This document shows positions 10,919-23,178 of a stretch of 64,000 bases of DNA, one piece after another (the first letter of the stretch is position 1; every line of letters begins with the position of its first letter). The stretch is from Inia geoffrensis (Eukaryota > Chordata > Mammalia > Artiodactyla > Iniidae). Where the stretch lies: assembly GCA_036417435.1 (NCBI GenBank), contig CM070900.1, positions 123,520,315 to 123,584,314 of the forward strand, in the 5' to 3' direction. Both the position numbers and the translations under genes were made by a program. The notes under the pieces were generated by a model. The model ran no database searches. It was not told where the DNA came from and worked only from the letters and a program-made list of their open reading frames with translations.

Positions 10919-12240
10919 CTAGAAAATTAAAAAGCAATTTCACTTATTGTACTAGAGGGGCTTCTATGTAATAGCTACAATTTATTCCATAAATGAGAAT
11001 GCAGTAGGCAAAAGATTAAGGTGTGGTGTTTAAATATGTCACCCATTAAGTACCACAAAGGGAAAGAGGACCTCTTTGTCTTCAACTTGAACTGTGCTAT
11101 TACAGAACAGTGAAGTCTTAGCAGCACACATGGTTGTTTCTGGACTTAAAAAAGGAAATAACAAGAAGCAACCTAAATGAGATAAGTACTATGGCTTTCT
11201 CTTTAAATAATCATTAATCTGCCTATGTCTGTTTTTTATATTACTTACATTTAAAATCTATCAATTTCCATTTGTCCATACTAAAAGTATAGGTATTACA
11301 CATCTAATTCAGAAAGCCCTAATCTGGGTTGGTAGCACATGAATATTTTCAGTTAAAGAGGGATAACTGCTAAAGGGATGGATAATACCAAATTCTAGAT
11401 ATTGGTTTTATCAGGATTTAATTACTCACTGGTGTTTCACCAGAATAAGTGAAAATGGGAGAAAAGCTGCAACACTTGCAATGATTTAATTTCTAGAACT
11501 TATCTGTATTAACTAATTCTAGTACTTGCCACGTATAGACTCATCCTAAGAGAAACTGTCCAGCTGCAGCCCTCTGCAGAGGAGTTGGCCTAAGGCATCC
11601 ATGTGCTATGCTGTGTGGACCCACCACTCTTGGCCATACCTGCCCAGTCAAGAGTAACCAATCGGTAACTAACAGCCTAAGACGTGGCTTCACACACCAG
11701 TCTTCTGAAACTAATCAACTAATCTCTTGGGAGCTGAAATCAAGAACCATGGAGAGGTTCAGTCAAACTGGAGGAGAGGTTGAAAAGAAACACAAAATCA
11801 GGATACAAGGCACTGGGGACCATGAGTAAGAAGTTATGAGTAACCAAAAGGTAGGGCAGGGAAAGAAAAAATACAGAAGAGCCAAGAGGAATTAAGAAAC
11901 TTCATGCAAATAATGGAGGCATTAGAGTAAAGCATTAGAAAGTCTTACTATTAAAGGTATTAAAAAGTAAACCTGTTCCCATCTCTAAAGATGTCCCATA
12001 TCCTTATTAACCATACACTTCCAGTCTCCCTAAAGCCAAGGTATACTAGAGATCTTGCTCTTCCTGTGTGATTCCTTTCTCTTAGGATTACATATGGCTT
12101 TATAATGAGCCTCATGAATCTCCATTACTTGAAGGAACTTGAGTGAATCTGTGTTTCTTGGAACAGAAAGAGCCTAGCACAGTAAGGGCAAAGGAAACAA
12201 ACTTGGTACAAGAATGATAAAACTTATGATTAAAATTCTC
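10919..12240. other. MSH3 intron 19, exon-20-proximal part, no clear feature
   Basis: Intron immediately upstream of exon 20. A stretch near 11520-11830 looks faintly like an old LTR ('ggagctgaaatcaagaacc'), but I could not assign it. No exon was seen. Confidence 0.4.
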
Positions 12241-12244
12241 CTAA

Positions 12245-15032
12245 AGATGTTAAAAAATAATAAGCCTATTATAAACAAGTGAACATTTGGCATATGAAAT
12301 GTTTTGAAAATTCAAATTAAATGAACAGATTTCTTTTTTAAAATTGACAGAAATTACACAAGAAATAGAAAATCTGAATAATCCTATACCTATTAAAGAA
12401 TTAAATCTGTAATTAAAAGCCCTTCCAAAAGAAAAACCCCAAACCCAGATAACTTCCCACTGAATTCTTGTAAACATATAAGAAAGAAATAGCACCAATC
12501 TTACAAAACCTCTTCTAGAGAAGAGAACAAGAGGGAACTCTTCAAATCATTTCAGAAAGCCAACATAATCTTGACATCAAAACCTGACAAGAGCATTACA
12601 AGAAAAAAAAAAATACAGGTCAGTTTCATCCATAAATATATAATATATGCAAGACTCCTTAATAAAATATTAATAAGACAATCCAAGGATATACAAACCA
12701 TTTAGAATTTTTGAGGAATATAAGGTTGGTTTAATATTCAAAAGCCAATCAATGCAATTCACCACATTAACAGAATAAAGAAATCATGTGATGCTCTCCA
12801 ATGACACACAGAAAGCATTTGATAAAATTCAATATCCATTCATTTAAAAAATTGCAGGAAAAGGAAATAAAAGGTATTAAGAATTGGAAAGAAAATGATG
12901 AAATTATGAAACTGTCATTATTCCTACATAAAGGAATAATGACATACAGGAAAAACTGTGTTTCCAGAAAAATCTAAAGTGATCTATGAAAATTATTAGA
13001 ATTGACAAATGAATTGAGCAAGAGCTCTGGGCATAAGTTCAGTATTCAAATGCCAACTTTATTTCTACATTTTAGCAACAAGTAATTACAAATTTTAAAT
13101 ATTTAATGATATAATTTACCACAGTATCAAAAGAAATCAAATACCTAGGAATAAACCTAACAAAATGACCAAGACTTCTAAAGAGAAAACTACAAAACAT
13201 TATTGAAAAAAATTAAAGAAGGCCTAAGTAAATTAAAGAAAGCACCATGTTCATAGACTAGAAGGCTCAATATTGTAATGCTACAATAATTAAACTGGTG
13301 TGATTCCGGCACAGACACAAATAGACCAGTGGAACAGAATACAGTCCAGAACAGACTGACATGTTTACAGTTTCCTGACTTACAACAAAAATGACACTGT
13401 AGCACAGTGGACAAAGGGATGTTCCTTTTAATAACTGGTGCTGAGTCAAAAAGATATCCATACAGAAAAATTTTAAATCTTGATTTATTAAGTTACATCA
13501 TAAAAATCAATTCCAGGTGGATTACAGATTTGAAAGACAGGGAAAAACTATAAGGTTATTAGACAATAACATATGACCTTGGGGTAGACGAAGATTTCAT
13601 AAGCTGATCATGAATCACAATTAACTGTAAAGAAAAATGCTGAAAATCAGAATACATTAAAATTAAGAACTTTTATTCATTAAAAGATGTCATTAAGAGA
13701 ATGAAAAATTATGGAATAGAAGATATATGTACTAAGTATTTCCCAAAGACTTGAATACAGTATACATAATGAACTCCCACAAATCAAAAGAAAGACCACC
13801 TCAAGAAATGTGGCTGAAAAAAAAAATTTTAAATGACAAGAGAGGGACTTCCCTGGTGGTCCAGTGGTAAAGAATCCATCCTGCAATGCAGGGGACGTGG
13901 GTTCGATCCCTGGTTGGGGAACTAAGGTCCCACATGCCATGGGGCAACTAAGCTCACATGCCGCAACTGCTGAGCTTGTTGGGCGCCTCAACTACAGAGC
14001 CCTGCATGCCGCAAACTACAGAGCCCACGTGCTCTGGTGCCCATGTGCCACAACTACAGAGAGAAAACCTGCAAGCCACAACTAGACAGAAGCCCATGTG
14101 CTGCAGTGCAAGATCCCACAGGCCACAACAAAGACCTCACAGTGCCACAACTAAAGACCCAATGCAGCCTAAATGAATGAATGAATGAATAAATTAATGA
14201 ATGAATGAATGAATGACAAGAGAAAAAACACAAATGGCCAGTAAGACGACATTCTACTTCAAATCATTAAGAAAATGTAAACCAAATCAGAGAGACCACA
14301 TCACTTCACTAAATGGTTAAAGTTAAAACCAAAAACTGCCAGTATTAAGCTTTGGCAAAGGTGCAAAACAACTAGAATTTTTATATACTGCTACTGGGGA
14401 AGTAAATTGTACACTATTTTGGAAAACTGGCAGAATCTATTAAAGCTGAAAGTAAACATATCTGAACAATTCTGCTCTTAGGTACATGTCTAACAGAAAT
14501 GTATATGATGTATATTAAAAAAAAATCTAAAAGAATGTTCACAGTAATACTTTTCATAATAGTACTAAATTGGAAGTAACTCAAATGTTTATCAATAGAA
14601 CAGAAAAGTTATCATGTATTTATACAATGAAATTCTCTATGACAATGGAAATAAATAATATGCAAAAAATATGGATGAACTGCATAAAACCAATGTTGAA
14701 TCAAAGAAGCCAGACACAAAGAGTATATATTGTATGTCTTTATTAATATAAGGCTCAAAAACAAGCAAAAATAACCAAAATTATTATTCTTTGGTAAAAG
14801 AAATTAGGACAGTGATTACCTTTCAGGGGGGAAGTAGCTACTGGGAGGCCCTCTCATACTCTACAAGTGGAGCTTTTAGAATGTGTTCATTTCCATTCTA
14901 TTGTTCTACTTCTCGACCTGGTTTTGGGATACTTAAATGGGTACACTTTGTGAAAATTCACTAAGCTGTACACTTATGATTTGTGCATAATTCTGTATAT
15001 TTCAATAAAGGTTATTTTAAAAAGGAAATGAA
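12245..15032 (+). repeat. Old L1 ORF2/3' fragment, split by a SINE
   Basis: The text follows L1 ORF2 in order: 'gaaatagaaaatctgaataa', 'tgacatcaaaacctgacaag', 'ataaaatattaataagacaa', 'taggaataaacctaac', 'gacaaatagaccagtggaac' in split form, and then 'aatggccagtaagacgac' after the SINE. It ends near 'ttcaataaaggttattttaa'. Many stops are present. The SINE at 13844-14211 interrupts it. Confidence 0.75.
13844..14211 (+). repeat. CHR-type SINE, long form, with (ATGA)n-like tail
   Basis: Head 'gggacttccctggtggtcc', a body of 'caacta' units, and 'agacccaatgcagcc' near the end. The tail is a microsatellite of aatg/aata units. The 12-bp TSD aatgacaagaga is perfect at 13832-13843 and 14212-14223. Antisense to MSH3. 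Confidence 0.93.
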
Positions 15033-15039
15033 TATAATC

Positions 15040-16430
15040 TCACAAATTAATCGACCAAGGAATACAATTCCAGAAGTTAATTTTGAAATTTCTTTGATAG
15101 ATTAAAAACAAACAAACAAAAAACAAAGGAAAGTCAATACAATTTTGAAGAACCACAATTGTGAGAGGAGACTTTGTAATAAAGCTATAGTAATTAAAAG
15201 TGCAATATTGCTTTAGGCACAGGTAAACATAACAGTAACAGAAAGCCTGGACACAAACATATACATGGCACTTGGTATTTTGCTTATTTTATAAATAAGC
15301 AAAAAAGATACCATGGTTCAATAAACAATGGTGGGACAACTGGGTATCCATATGATAACTGAGTTAGGCTTGAATCTCACAGAGTCCCTAAATCGAATCT
15401 AGATGGATGAAAGAAAGAAATGTGAAAAGCAAACCTTAAACTTTTAGAAGAAAACATGGGAGAACGACTTAATGACATGAAGGTAGAGAATGATTTACTG
15501 AACAAGATAGGAAAAGCAACACAAAAATATAAATCATACAGGAAAAGACTAATACATTTGATTAAATTTTTAAAACCACTGTTAAAAGCAGTCATCAAAC
15601 ACAAAATGAAAAGGCATATAACAAAGAAGTAGTACTCCTACTTATTAATAATACCAAAACAATGGAAAAATGGGCAAAGGACATGAATATGATATTTATA
15701 AAAAAGAGAAACATGAAAGGCCAAAAACATGTTAATCAGGGAAAGGAAAATGAAATCAGCAGTGTTTTTCATGGGACCTATTCCTTACATTCATATGAAA
15801 AAATAAAGAAATATCCATAGTGAAAACTTTTGAAGGAATAATTTTAAGAAATAACTTTTCACTTTCATCATACCATCAAAAAGTTTAAAAGTCTGTTTAC
15901 ATAGCATGTTGGCAAGAATGTAGACAGCAATTTGGAAATGTTTACTGACGTTAAAGAGTCCATATACTGGTACATATGACATAGCAATTCCTCTTTTAGA
16001 AATCTAGGAAAATGCACAAGCGCTCAAAAAGACATTTATAAAGCTGTTCACTCTAATACTGTTTGTATTCGTAATACACAAAAAATAGAAATTGTCTATC
16101 ACTAGGAAAATGAAAAGATCTACTTTGTACAATTATTAAAACAATTATTTACAAGGTAGAATACAATAAGATAGGTTCAGTGGCACATATTTATGTAAAT
16201 TTTAAGTATATACAAAAATATTTCTATAGTATTAAGATACATCTATATCAAAGAATAAAAGCCATGCATAAGGATAATAAATAACATCAGGATAATGGTT
16301 GCCAATGATGGTAGGAGGTAAAGAGGGAGGGAAAGAGATGGCAGTTAATTACATATGACCTTAGCTATACGTATACTATTTTATTCACTTAAAAAAAACC
16401 TAAATTATTACAAAATGTCAGTCTCTATGA
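15040..16430 (+). repeat. Old L1 ORF2/3' fragment
   Basis: Diverged L1: 'aataaacaatggtgggacaa', 'gaaagaaatgtgaaaagcaaacc', 'tgggcaaaggacatgaata' and 'ggttgccaatgatggtagg' appear in ORF2-to-3' UTR order. No usable open frame. Confidence 0.6.
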
Positions 16431-16434
16431 TATC

Positions 16435-17090
16435 TGAGTGAGGGGTAAATGAATGTTATACTGTTTTCTATACCTTTCCACTTGTTTGAAATATCAGGTA
16501 GTTGAAAGTTACGTAAGATTTAATTATTTCATGGATAATCACGAACAATCAAGTAACTCTTTGCAAAAACATATAATTTCAGAAAAATTCACATGAGTTC
16601 CAAATGACATTTTGTTATTTGGATTTCCAGCATATTATACAAAAACAAAGTACTATAGAAAAGCACATAATGGAAAGTGAAAGAATATAACACAAAGGAG
16701 ATAACCCACAGAAGGGTTACACGTGCCATGCTAAGGCCCCCTGAACTGAGAAGGCATTGTTTATGGAGCTGCCTGAAGCGGAACTACCAAATTCAATGAG
16801 CACGTGAGGGTGGCCAATGGGAATGCAGGAGCAGAAATTTTTTTTTAATCAGTAATTAAGGAAAGCTATAAGAAAAACATATACCCTTTATCTTGTAGAC
16901 AACCTTACTCCTCCCAATGAATTGAAAAATAAAAGTAATTATTGTTCGATTCCATTTTTTCATCCAGTGAAAATCAATAAATTTGACAGGGTATCTTAAA
17001 AAAAATCTTAATTTAATAACTAAATATTTTAGTAAATAAGATCTACAGTGATAAAGCAAAATATAATAGTATGTGTAGTTAGAAGATGAT
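16435..17090. other. MSH3 intron 19, no recognised feature
   Basis: AT-rich intron. Nothing supported. Confidence 0.45.
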
Positions 17091-17094
17091 ATCA

Positions 17095-17220
17095 GTTTCT
17101 GGCTTTGCCATTAACTAGGTAGGTACATCTCATTTCCTCATCTGTAAGAATGAATAACAGAAATCTTGGCCTTACATGAATTTTGTGGTATTTAAAGTAA
17201 ATAAGAAAACAAAATATGAA
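17095..17220 (+). repeat. MIR SINE fragment
   Basis: 'ttctggctttgccattaact' followed by 'tcatttcctcatctgtaaga' matches the MIR core in forward orientation. Confidence 0.6.
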
Positions 17221-17224
17221 ATTC

Positions 17225-17895
17225 CTTCAAAATTATAAATGCTGCAACAGTTTTTGTAAATCATGTTTCTTAAAACTAAGCCACATGAAGAAAAAGTCAC
17301 AACACACTCTAAACTAATTGAAACAGAAAAAATGAATTAAAGAAAATGGATAAAAGGAAATGAAAGTAAGTTTGTTAGGCTTAATGTAAAAGTCAAATGT
17401 GAAACTTACTGGAAGAGTTTGATAAGTAAAATAAGTATGTGTATGGCACTTACACAAATAAAAATGTTACTCTCTTTTGGATTTAAATTGCATATAAGTT
17501 AGCGAAAAATGAATAAGCAAATCTGGTACTTCCCATTATTTTCAAAAGGAATGACATTTTCCTTTTACAGTGAACTACACAGAAACTGCTGGTGTTTGGA
17601 ACCACATGATCACGTACATGTTCCTTGAATACTTCATCTCTCCAGCATTCAATACAGGATAACAAAGTTTTTAATTTATTTGATTTCAGAGCCAATTGAT
17701 ACACAAAAATCAATTCTTTGTATATACAGAGAAAAATATCACATAAAAACTTAGACTTCAGAGTTCTAATATTTAAATAATGTTTATTTAGCTGGAAAAC
17801 AAGTCTCTTTCCCTGACACTATACACCAGTAAGTGAAGAATGACTGATAAAACAAAATGACCCTTAGAGATCTTCTTTAACCAGGAAGAGGGTAT
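17225..17895. other. MSH3 intron 19, no recognised feature
   Basis: Intron. A 76-codon minus-strand open frame at 17483-17713 has no recognisable similarity and no gene context. Confidence 0.4.
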
Positions 17896-18256
17896 CCACC
17901 AAAGCCTTATCACAAACATCAGACTTAATGGTCAAATATTAAAAGCATTTCCTTTAGATCAATCAAGACAAGATGTCCACTATTACTGCTTTTATTTAAC
18001 CTTATGCTGGAGGCCCCAGGCAGCATAACATGACACTGAAAAAAATAAAAGGTATAATTATGGACTAAAAAGAACAAAACAAAATTGTCATTCACAGACA
18101 CATGATGGTTTACAAAGATAACCAAGAAGAATGGCTAGACGAATTATTATAACTAATGAGAGAGTCTAACAAGGTGGCTAGATTTAAGATCAAAATGCAA
18201 AATAAACTTCATTTTTCTATAAGAGCAACAAATAATTAGGAAATAATTGTAAAAAA

Positions 18257-18365
18257 GTGGTGTGATGAATTGGGAGATTGGGATTGATGTATATACACTA
18301 ATATGTATAAACTGGATAACTAATAAGAAGTTGTATAAAAAAATAAAATAAAATTCAAAAAAACA
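18257..18365 (+). repeat. Short L1 3' UTR scrap
   Basis: 'gaattgggagattgggattg' and 'atatacactaatatgtataa' are L1 3' UTR text, ending in an A-rich segment. It lies inside ORF2 sequence of a different L1, so it is a separate, very short insertion. No TSD was recognised. Confidence 0.6.
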
Positions 18366-19045
18366 AGTTATGACCTACATTGCAGCAAAGGAATACTTAG
18401 TAATAAATATGATAAAGATGTAAAAAAACCTTTATGAAAATAATTTTTTACTTTTCTTGAGAGGACTTAAAGAAAACCAAAATAAGTATATACTACATTC
18501 ATAGAGGAACAAATTTATATGCCACATCTGTATCATAACGATGCCAACTTTCTCCCTAAGGTGATCCTTAGGGTCAATGCAATTCCAATAAAAATCTCAA
18601 TTCCCACCCCACAAAGAACTAGTTAAGTTGACTCTAAAATGAAATGGAGAAGCAAATGCTAAGGAAAACTCAAGATGTTCTATTAGAAGAATAGGTGGAG
18701 AGATGTAAAACATCATTTAAATGCTATAGTAAATACAACTGTGTGATTTTGGCTTAGGAACCAAAAACAAAACAACAACAACCAAAAAAAAACCCAAAAA
18801 ACTGACCAGTGAAAAATAATAGAGTCCAAAACAGTTCCATGAAAATATGAAAAGTTAATATATGACAGAAATAATTCTGCAGATTGATGGGAAAGAATGG
18901 ATTATTTGAAAATTGATGTAGGACAACTGATTATATAGAAAGATATGAGATTGGAATCCCACCTCACACAAGATATAAAAATAGATTTTAGGTTGATTCA
19001 TTAAGGACCTAAACCTGAAAAGTAAAACTTAAGAAATTATAGGTG

Positions 19046-19271
19046 TGGGCTTCCCTGGAGGTATAGTGGTTGAGAGTCCACCTGCTGATGCAGGAGACGC
19101 GGGTTCGTGCCCCGGTCCAGGAGGATCCCACATGCCACGGAGTGGCTGGGCCCGTGAGCCATGGCCGCTGAGCCAGCGCGTCCGGAGCCTGTGCTCTGCA
19201 ATGGGAGAAGCCACAACAGTGAGAGGCCCGCATACCACAAAAAAAAAAAAAAAGAAAAGAAAAAGAAAAAG
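19046..19271 (+). repeat. CHR-type SINE
   Basis: Canonical head 'gggcttccctggaggtatag', B-box-like 'gcgggttcgtgccccggtcc', end 'gagaggcccgcataccac', then an A/G-rich tail. The perfect 15-bp TSD aagaaattataggtg lies at 19031-19045 and 19272-19286. Antisense to MSH3. Confidence 0.96.
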
Positions 19272-19390
19272 AAGAAATTATAGGTGAATACTTTATAAAG
19301 ATTGGTCAAAAAGATTAATATATAACCCAAGTTTATAAAGTATATAGAACTCACATTTCAAAAAGTCATTTGCACTCTCTGTAAAACTAG

Positions 19391-20095
19391 TCAGGGATAT
19401 GTGACTGCCTTTCCTCTCTAGTTCCCAAGATGACATAGCAAGTACATACATGATGAAGGAATTTCACCTATCTAATGTGTTTATCTATTTTTTAGTGAGG
19501 ATCATATGTATTTGAGGCACCACACATCAAAGGGTGTCAGATATGAAAGATACATTAAATCTATCTGGAAGACCAGTTTGGATGAGTAAGCATTCTAACA
19601 GAATAGCCAGAAGCCAAAAGATGGCAAAAAACCACTACCCACTGTGGAGCCTACTAAAGTTACTAGTAATGCACCCAACAGGACTGGCCTAGACAGTGCC
19701 CAAACCTGTGGTAGCAGCAAGCAAGATGCCATGCACAGAGCAAGTTCTCAAGAAATCACAAATGGATGGGTGGATGGATGGATGAATGACAGGGAACAAA
19801 AGCTGAAGTACTGCACCAAGGGGACTGTTTCTGGATAGCATCTATTACTCTGATGAACCTTTGGAGAGGCTAGAATTTCATTCTTTAAAGTTTTTACCTT
19901 AGTATTGGCAATGTCTGGATAGCATGTCATAAGATCTTAGTATTGTGTCCTAAGAGTCAAAACACTGAATTTAAATCAGAAAGTTTTAAGATAGCTAGCC
20001 AAGTTCCACATTTAATGCCATCTTCTTTGGGAGAAAAAAAGAGGTAAAGATAAAAAAAAATAAAAGGTAAACTTCAAGGTGTCATAAGAAAATCA
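19391..20095. other. MSH3 intron 19, no recognised feature
   Basis: Intron with a short (TGGA)n run near 19763-19785. No gene was seen. Confidence 0.45.
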
Positions 20096-20099
20096 TAGA

Positions 20100-20290
20100 C
20101 AACAAGTGCCAGGCACTGTGCTCAAGATTTTATATTCATCATCTCATCCAGTTCTCACAACACTCTCATGGGGTAATACTAGTATCACTGTAGTTTCATG
20201 TTACAGGTGAGGAAAGAAAGGCTTGGAGAAGCTAACTATTACCTTGCCCAGTAATGCAGAACTACTAAGTAGGAGAACTGGGATGCTAAG
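20100..20290 (-). repeat. MIR SINE
   Basis: Plus strand reads 'agtgccaggcactgtgctca', 'ccagttctcacaacactctc', 'ttacaggtgaggaaagaaag' and 'accttgcccagtaatgcag', the MIR blocks in reverse-complement order. Confidence 0.8.
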
Positions 20291-20596
20291 TGAAGACCAC
20301 CCTGACAGATGTCTCAAAGGGAACCCCTACTCAATGACAAGAAATCACAGTCACCACTAAATGGGAGTGCTGCTCTAGCTCAGAGCCAGCATCCTTGGAA
20401 TTCTCACTGGGTAAACTACAGTGATGATCAGTCAGAATACCCCTGAAGTCAGGAGATGCATAGCAGGAAAAAAAAAAGCTAAAATTGTTCAATGTTAATT
20501 TCCAAGACTTCAGTATCACCTAATTTTCTGCAAAAACCACTTTCTTCCTTGACAAGTACAGATGTTGACATCTATCCTTTAAAAAGAATCATGGTA
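20291..20596. other. MSH3 intron 19, no recognised feature
   Basis: Intron. Nothing supported. Confidence 0.4.
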
Positions 20597-20807
20597 CGGC
20601 TTCCCTGGTGGCGCAGTGGTTGAGAGTCCGCTTGCCGATGCAGGGGACGCGGGTTCGTGCCCCAGTCCGGGAGGATCCCGCGTGCCGCGGAGCGGCTGGG
20701 CCCGTGAGCCGTGGCCGCTGAGCCTGCGCATCCGGAGCCTGTGCCCCGCAGTGGGAGAGGCCGCGGTAGTGAGAGGCCCGCATACCGGAAAAAAAAAAAA
20801 AAAAACC
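20597..20807 (+). repeat. CHR-type SINE, CpG-rich young copy
   Basis: Near-canonical copy, from 'ggcttccctggtggcgcagt' to 'gtgagaggcccgcataccgg', plus an A tail of 17. Many CpG dinucleotides are retained. The 9-bp TSD atcatggta lies at 20588-20596 and 20808-20816. Antisense to MSH3. Confidence 0.96.
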
Positions 20808-21104
20808 ATCATGGTAGAACTATTTTTATAATAGCTGCAGGCTGCGGAAAAAGTTCAACAGTATCGAAGTGTTTTATTCCCTGAAAACGTCAATCAGTGG
20901 CACGTTACAGTAAGAGACTCCTCAGTGAAAGCTTCGTCCAGACAAGCTCTCAGCCAAATCCTTGCACTTTTAACCCAAGGCAAACTCCAAACAGAAAGGG
21001 GGAGAATGAGGCTGGAGAGAAGTACAGGCTGTATGGTAAGATACCAAGATAAAAGTCCAAATCCTTCCAACATCTACATGCTTTCCAATTTACGTTCCAC
21101 TGAG

Positions 21105-21255
21105 AGCTAGTTGTTACTCTGCCCAACCCCTTCGTTTTATAGATGAAGAAATCAAGACCCAGCGGGTATGGTGGCCTATCTGAGATGACAGAAAACTAAC
21201 AGCAGAGCAGGATTTGAATTTGCATCTCCCATCACAGTCAGGCACTTTCCCACTA
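21105..21255 (-). repeat. MIR SINE fragment
   Basis: 'tttatagatgaagaaatcaa' followed by 'agcagagcaggatttgaatt' is MIR in reverse complement. Diverged. Confidence 0.55.
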
Positions 21256-21534
21256 CACTCATGTACCAAAAAGTAGTACACGATAAGAATTTATTTATAA
21301 AGGAACAGAGAAAGTGCTAGAATAGAAAGAAATTATTTCTGGCCACAGTGATGGGGAAGGCTCTAAGGAGCTAGTAGCATATTTTGGGTCTCGAAGGCTG
21401 AGTAGTTCAATCACTGGAGATGAGTAAGAGATAGGAAAAGAGAAGAGGAACATTCTGGATGGGTCAGAACACTTTAAAAAGCAGTTATCCTTGACATGAA
21501 AAATCATGAAGTGTTCCATAGTTCTAATCTATGA

Positions 21535-22920
21535 TGAAGGAGGCAGGAATATACAATGGAGAAAAGACAGTCTCTTCAATAAGTGGTGCTGAGAAAACTA
21601 AACAGCTACATGTAAAAAAATTAAAAAATGAAATTAGAACATTCTCTAACACCATACACAAAATAAACTCAAAATGGATTAAAGACCTAAATGTAAGACC
21701 GGATACTATAAAACTCTTAAGAGGAAAACAGGCAGAACACTCTCTGACATAAATTGCAGCAAGATCTTTTTTGATACACCTCTGAGTGGATGAAATTAAA
21801 AACAAAAATAAATGAATGGGACCTAATAAAACCTTTTGCACAGCAAAGGAAATCATCAACAAAATGAAAAGAAAACGCAGAGAATGGGAGAAAATTTTTG
21901 CAACGAAGCGACTGACAAGGAATATTTGCAAGAAATATTTGCAAACGAAGCGACTGACAAGGAATTTTATCTCCAAAATATACAAAGAGCTCATGCAGCT
22001 CAATATCAAAAAAAAACCAACCCAATCAAAAAGTGGGTGGAAGATCTAAACAGACATTTCTCCAAAGAAGACATACAGATGGCCAAGAGGCACATGAAAA
22101 GATGCTCAACATCACTAATTATTAGAGAAATGCAAATCAAAACTACAATGAGGTATCACTTCACACTGGTCAGAATGACCATCATCAAAAAATCTACAAA
22201 CAATAAATGCTGGAGAGGGTGTGGAGAAAAGGGAACCCTCTTGCACTGTTGGTGGGAATGTAAATTGATACAGCCACTATGGAGAACAGTATGGAGGTTC
22301 CTTAAAAAACTAAAAATAGAGCTACCATATGATCCAGCAATCCCATTCCTGGGCATATATCCAGAGGAAACCATAATTGAAAAGGATGCATGCACCCCAA
22401 TGTTCATTGCAGCACCATTTACAATAGCCAGGACATGGAAGCAACCTAAATGTCCATCAACGGAGGAATGGATAAAGCAGATGTGGCACATATATACAAT
22501 GGAATATTACTCAGCCATAAAAAGGAAAGAAATTGGGTCATTTGTAGAGATGTGGATGGACCTAGAGACTGTCAGAGTGAAGTAAGTCAGAAAGAGAAAA
22601 ACAAATATCATACGATATCACTTATATGTGGAATCTAAAGAAATGGTACAAATGAACCTATTTTCAAAACAGAAGTTGAGTCACAGATGTAGAAAATAAA
22701 CTTGTGGTTCCCGGGGGGGAAGGGGGGCGATAAATTGGGAGATTGGGATTGACATATACACATTACTATATATAGAATAGATAAATAATAAGAACCTACA
22801 CGCAAGAGGGAAGAGATATGGGAACATATGTATATGTATAACTGATTCACTTTGTTATAAAGCAGAAACTGACACACCATTGTAAAGCAATTATACTCCA
22901 ATAAAGATGTTGAAAAAAAA
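21535..22920 (+). mobile_element. L1, 5'-truncated, relatively young
   Basis: Starts 'aaggaggcaggaatataca' within ORF2 and runs to a normal 3' UTR end, 'ttatactccaataaagatg', plus an A tail. An open frame at 21836-22585 (249 codons) carries the ORF2p C-terminus. No clean TSD was found. A second L1 3' end of another subfamily follows immediately. Confidence 0.9.
21836..22585 (+). pseudogene. L1 ORF2p C-terminal fragment
   Basis: 249 residues of the C-terminal third of L1 ORF2p, still open. They include the Cys-rich stretch [18 protein letters not shown] (about residues 122-139), typical of the L1 zinc-knuckle-like region, and the conserved tail [13 protein letters not shown]. The endonuclease and reverse transcriptase are absent because of 5' truncation, so this is not an active gene. 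An in-frame 14-residue duplication (NEATDKE... twice) lies near residues 24-45. Confidence 0.85.
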
Positions 22921-23168
22921 AGAACCTACATATACACACTCCTATATATAGAATAGATAAATAATAATAATAATAATAAGAAGAAGAACCTAGCAAGGGA
23001 ACTCTATTCAATTCTCTGAAAGGACCTGTATGGAAATAGAATCTAAAAGAGTGGATATATGTGTATGTATAACTGACTCACTTTGCTGTACAGCAGAAAC
23101 TAACACAACATTAGTTAATCTACTATACAACAATTTTAAAAAATTAAATTAAAAAAGAGTTTAAAAAA
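22921..23168 (+). repeat. L1 3' UTR fragment, different subfamily
   Basis: 'agaacctacatatacacac', a (AAT)n expansion at 22958-22980, 'aactgactcactttgctgta' and an A-rich end. It differs from the L1 that ends at 22920, so these are two insertions end to end. Confidence 0.75.
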
Positions 23169-23178
23169 AAACCTGTTG

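Larger units (their letters stand above)
17900..19390 (+). repeat. Old L1 ORF2 fragment with later insertions
   Basis: ORF2 text is recognisable at 'ccttatcacaaacatcagac' and 'gatgtccactattactgct' (reverse-transcriptase region). After 18370 it resumes at 'aattccaataaaaatctcaa' and 'tgtgattttggcttaggaacc'. A short L1 3'-end scrap (18257-18365) and a SINE (19046-19271) interrupt it. Confidence 0.7.

Noticed and set aside
19009..19354. Several overlapping open frames of 60-105 codons on both strands at each CHR SINE
   Set aside because: The same peptides recur at every SINE copy (19.0, 20.6, 23.2, 31.8, 35.1, 46.4 and 47.5 kb). They are translations of the GC-rich SINE body and not genes.
21524..22025. 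161- and 102-codon open frames on the minus strand
   Set aside because: They are antisense to the L1 ORF2 sequence at 21535-22920 and show no protein family of their own.
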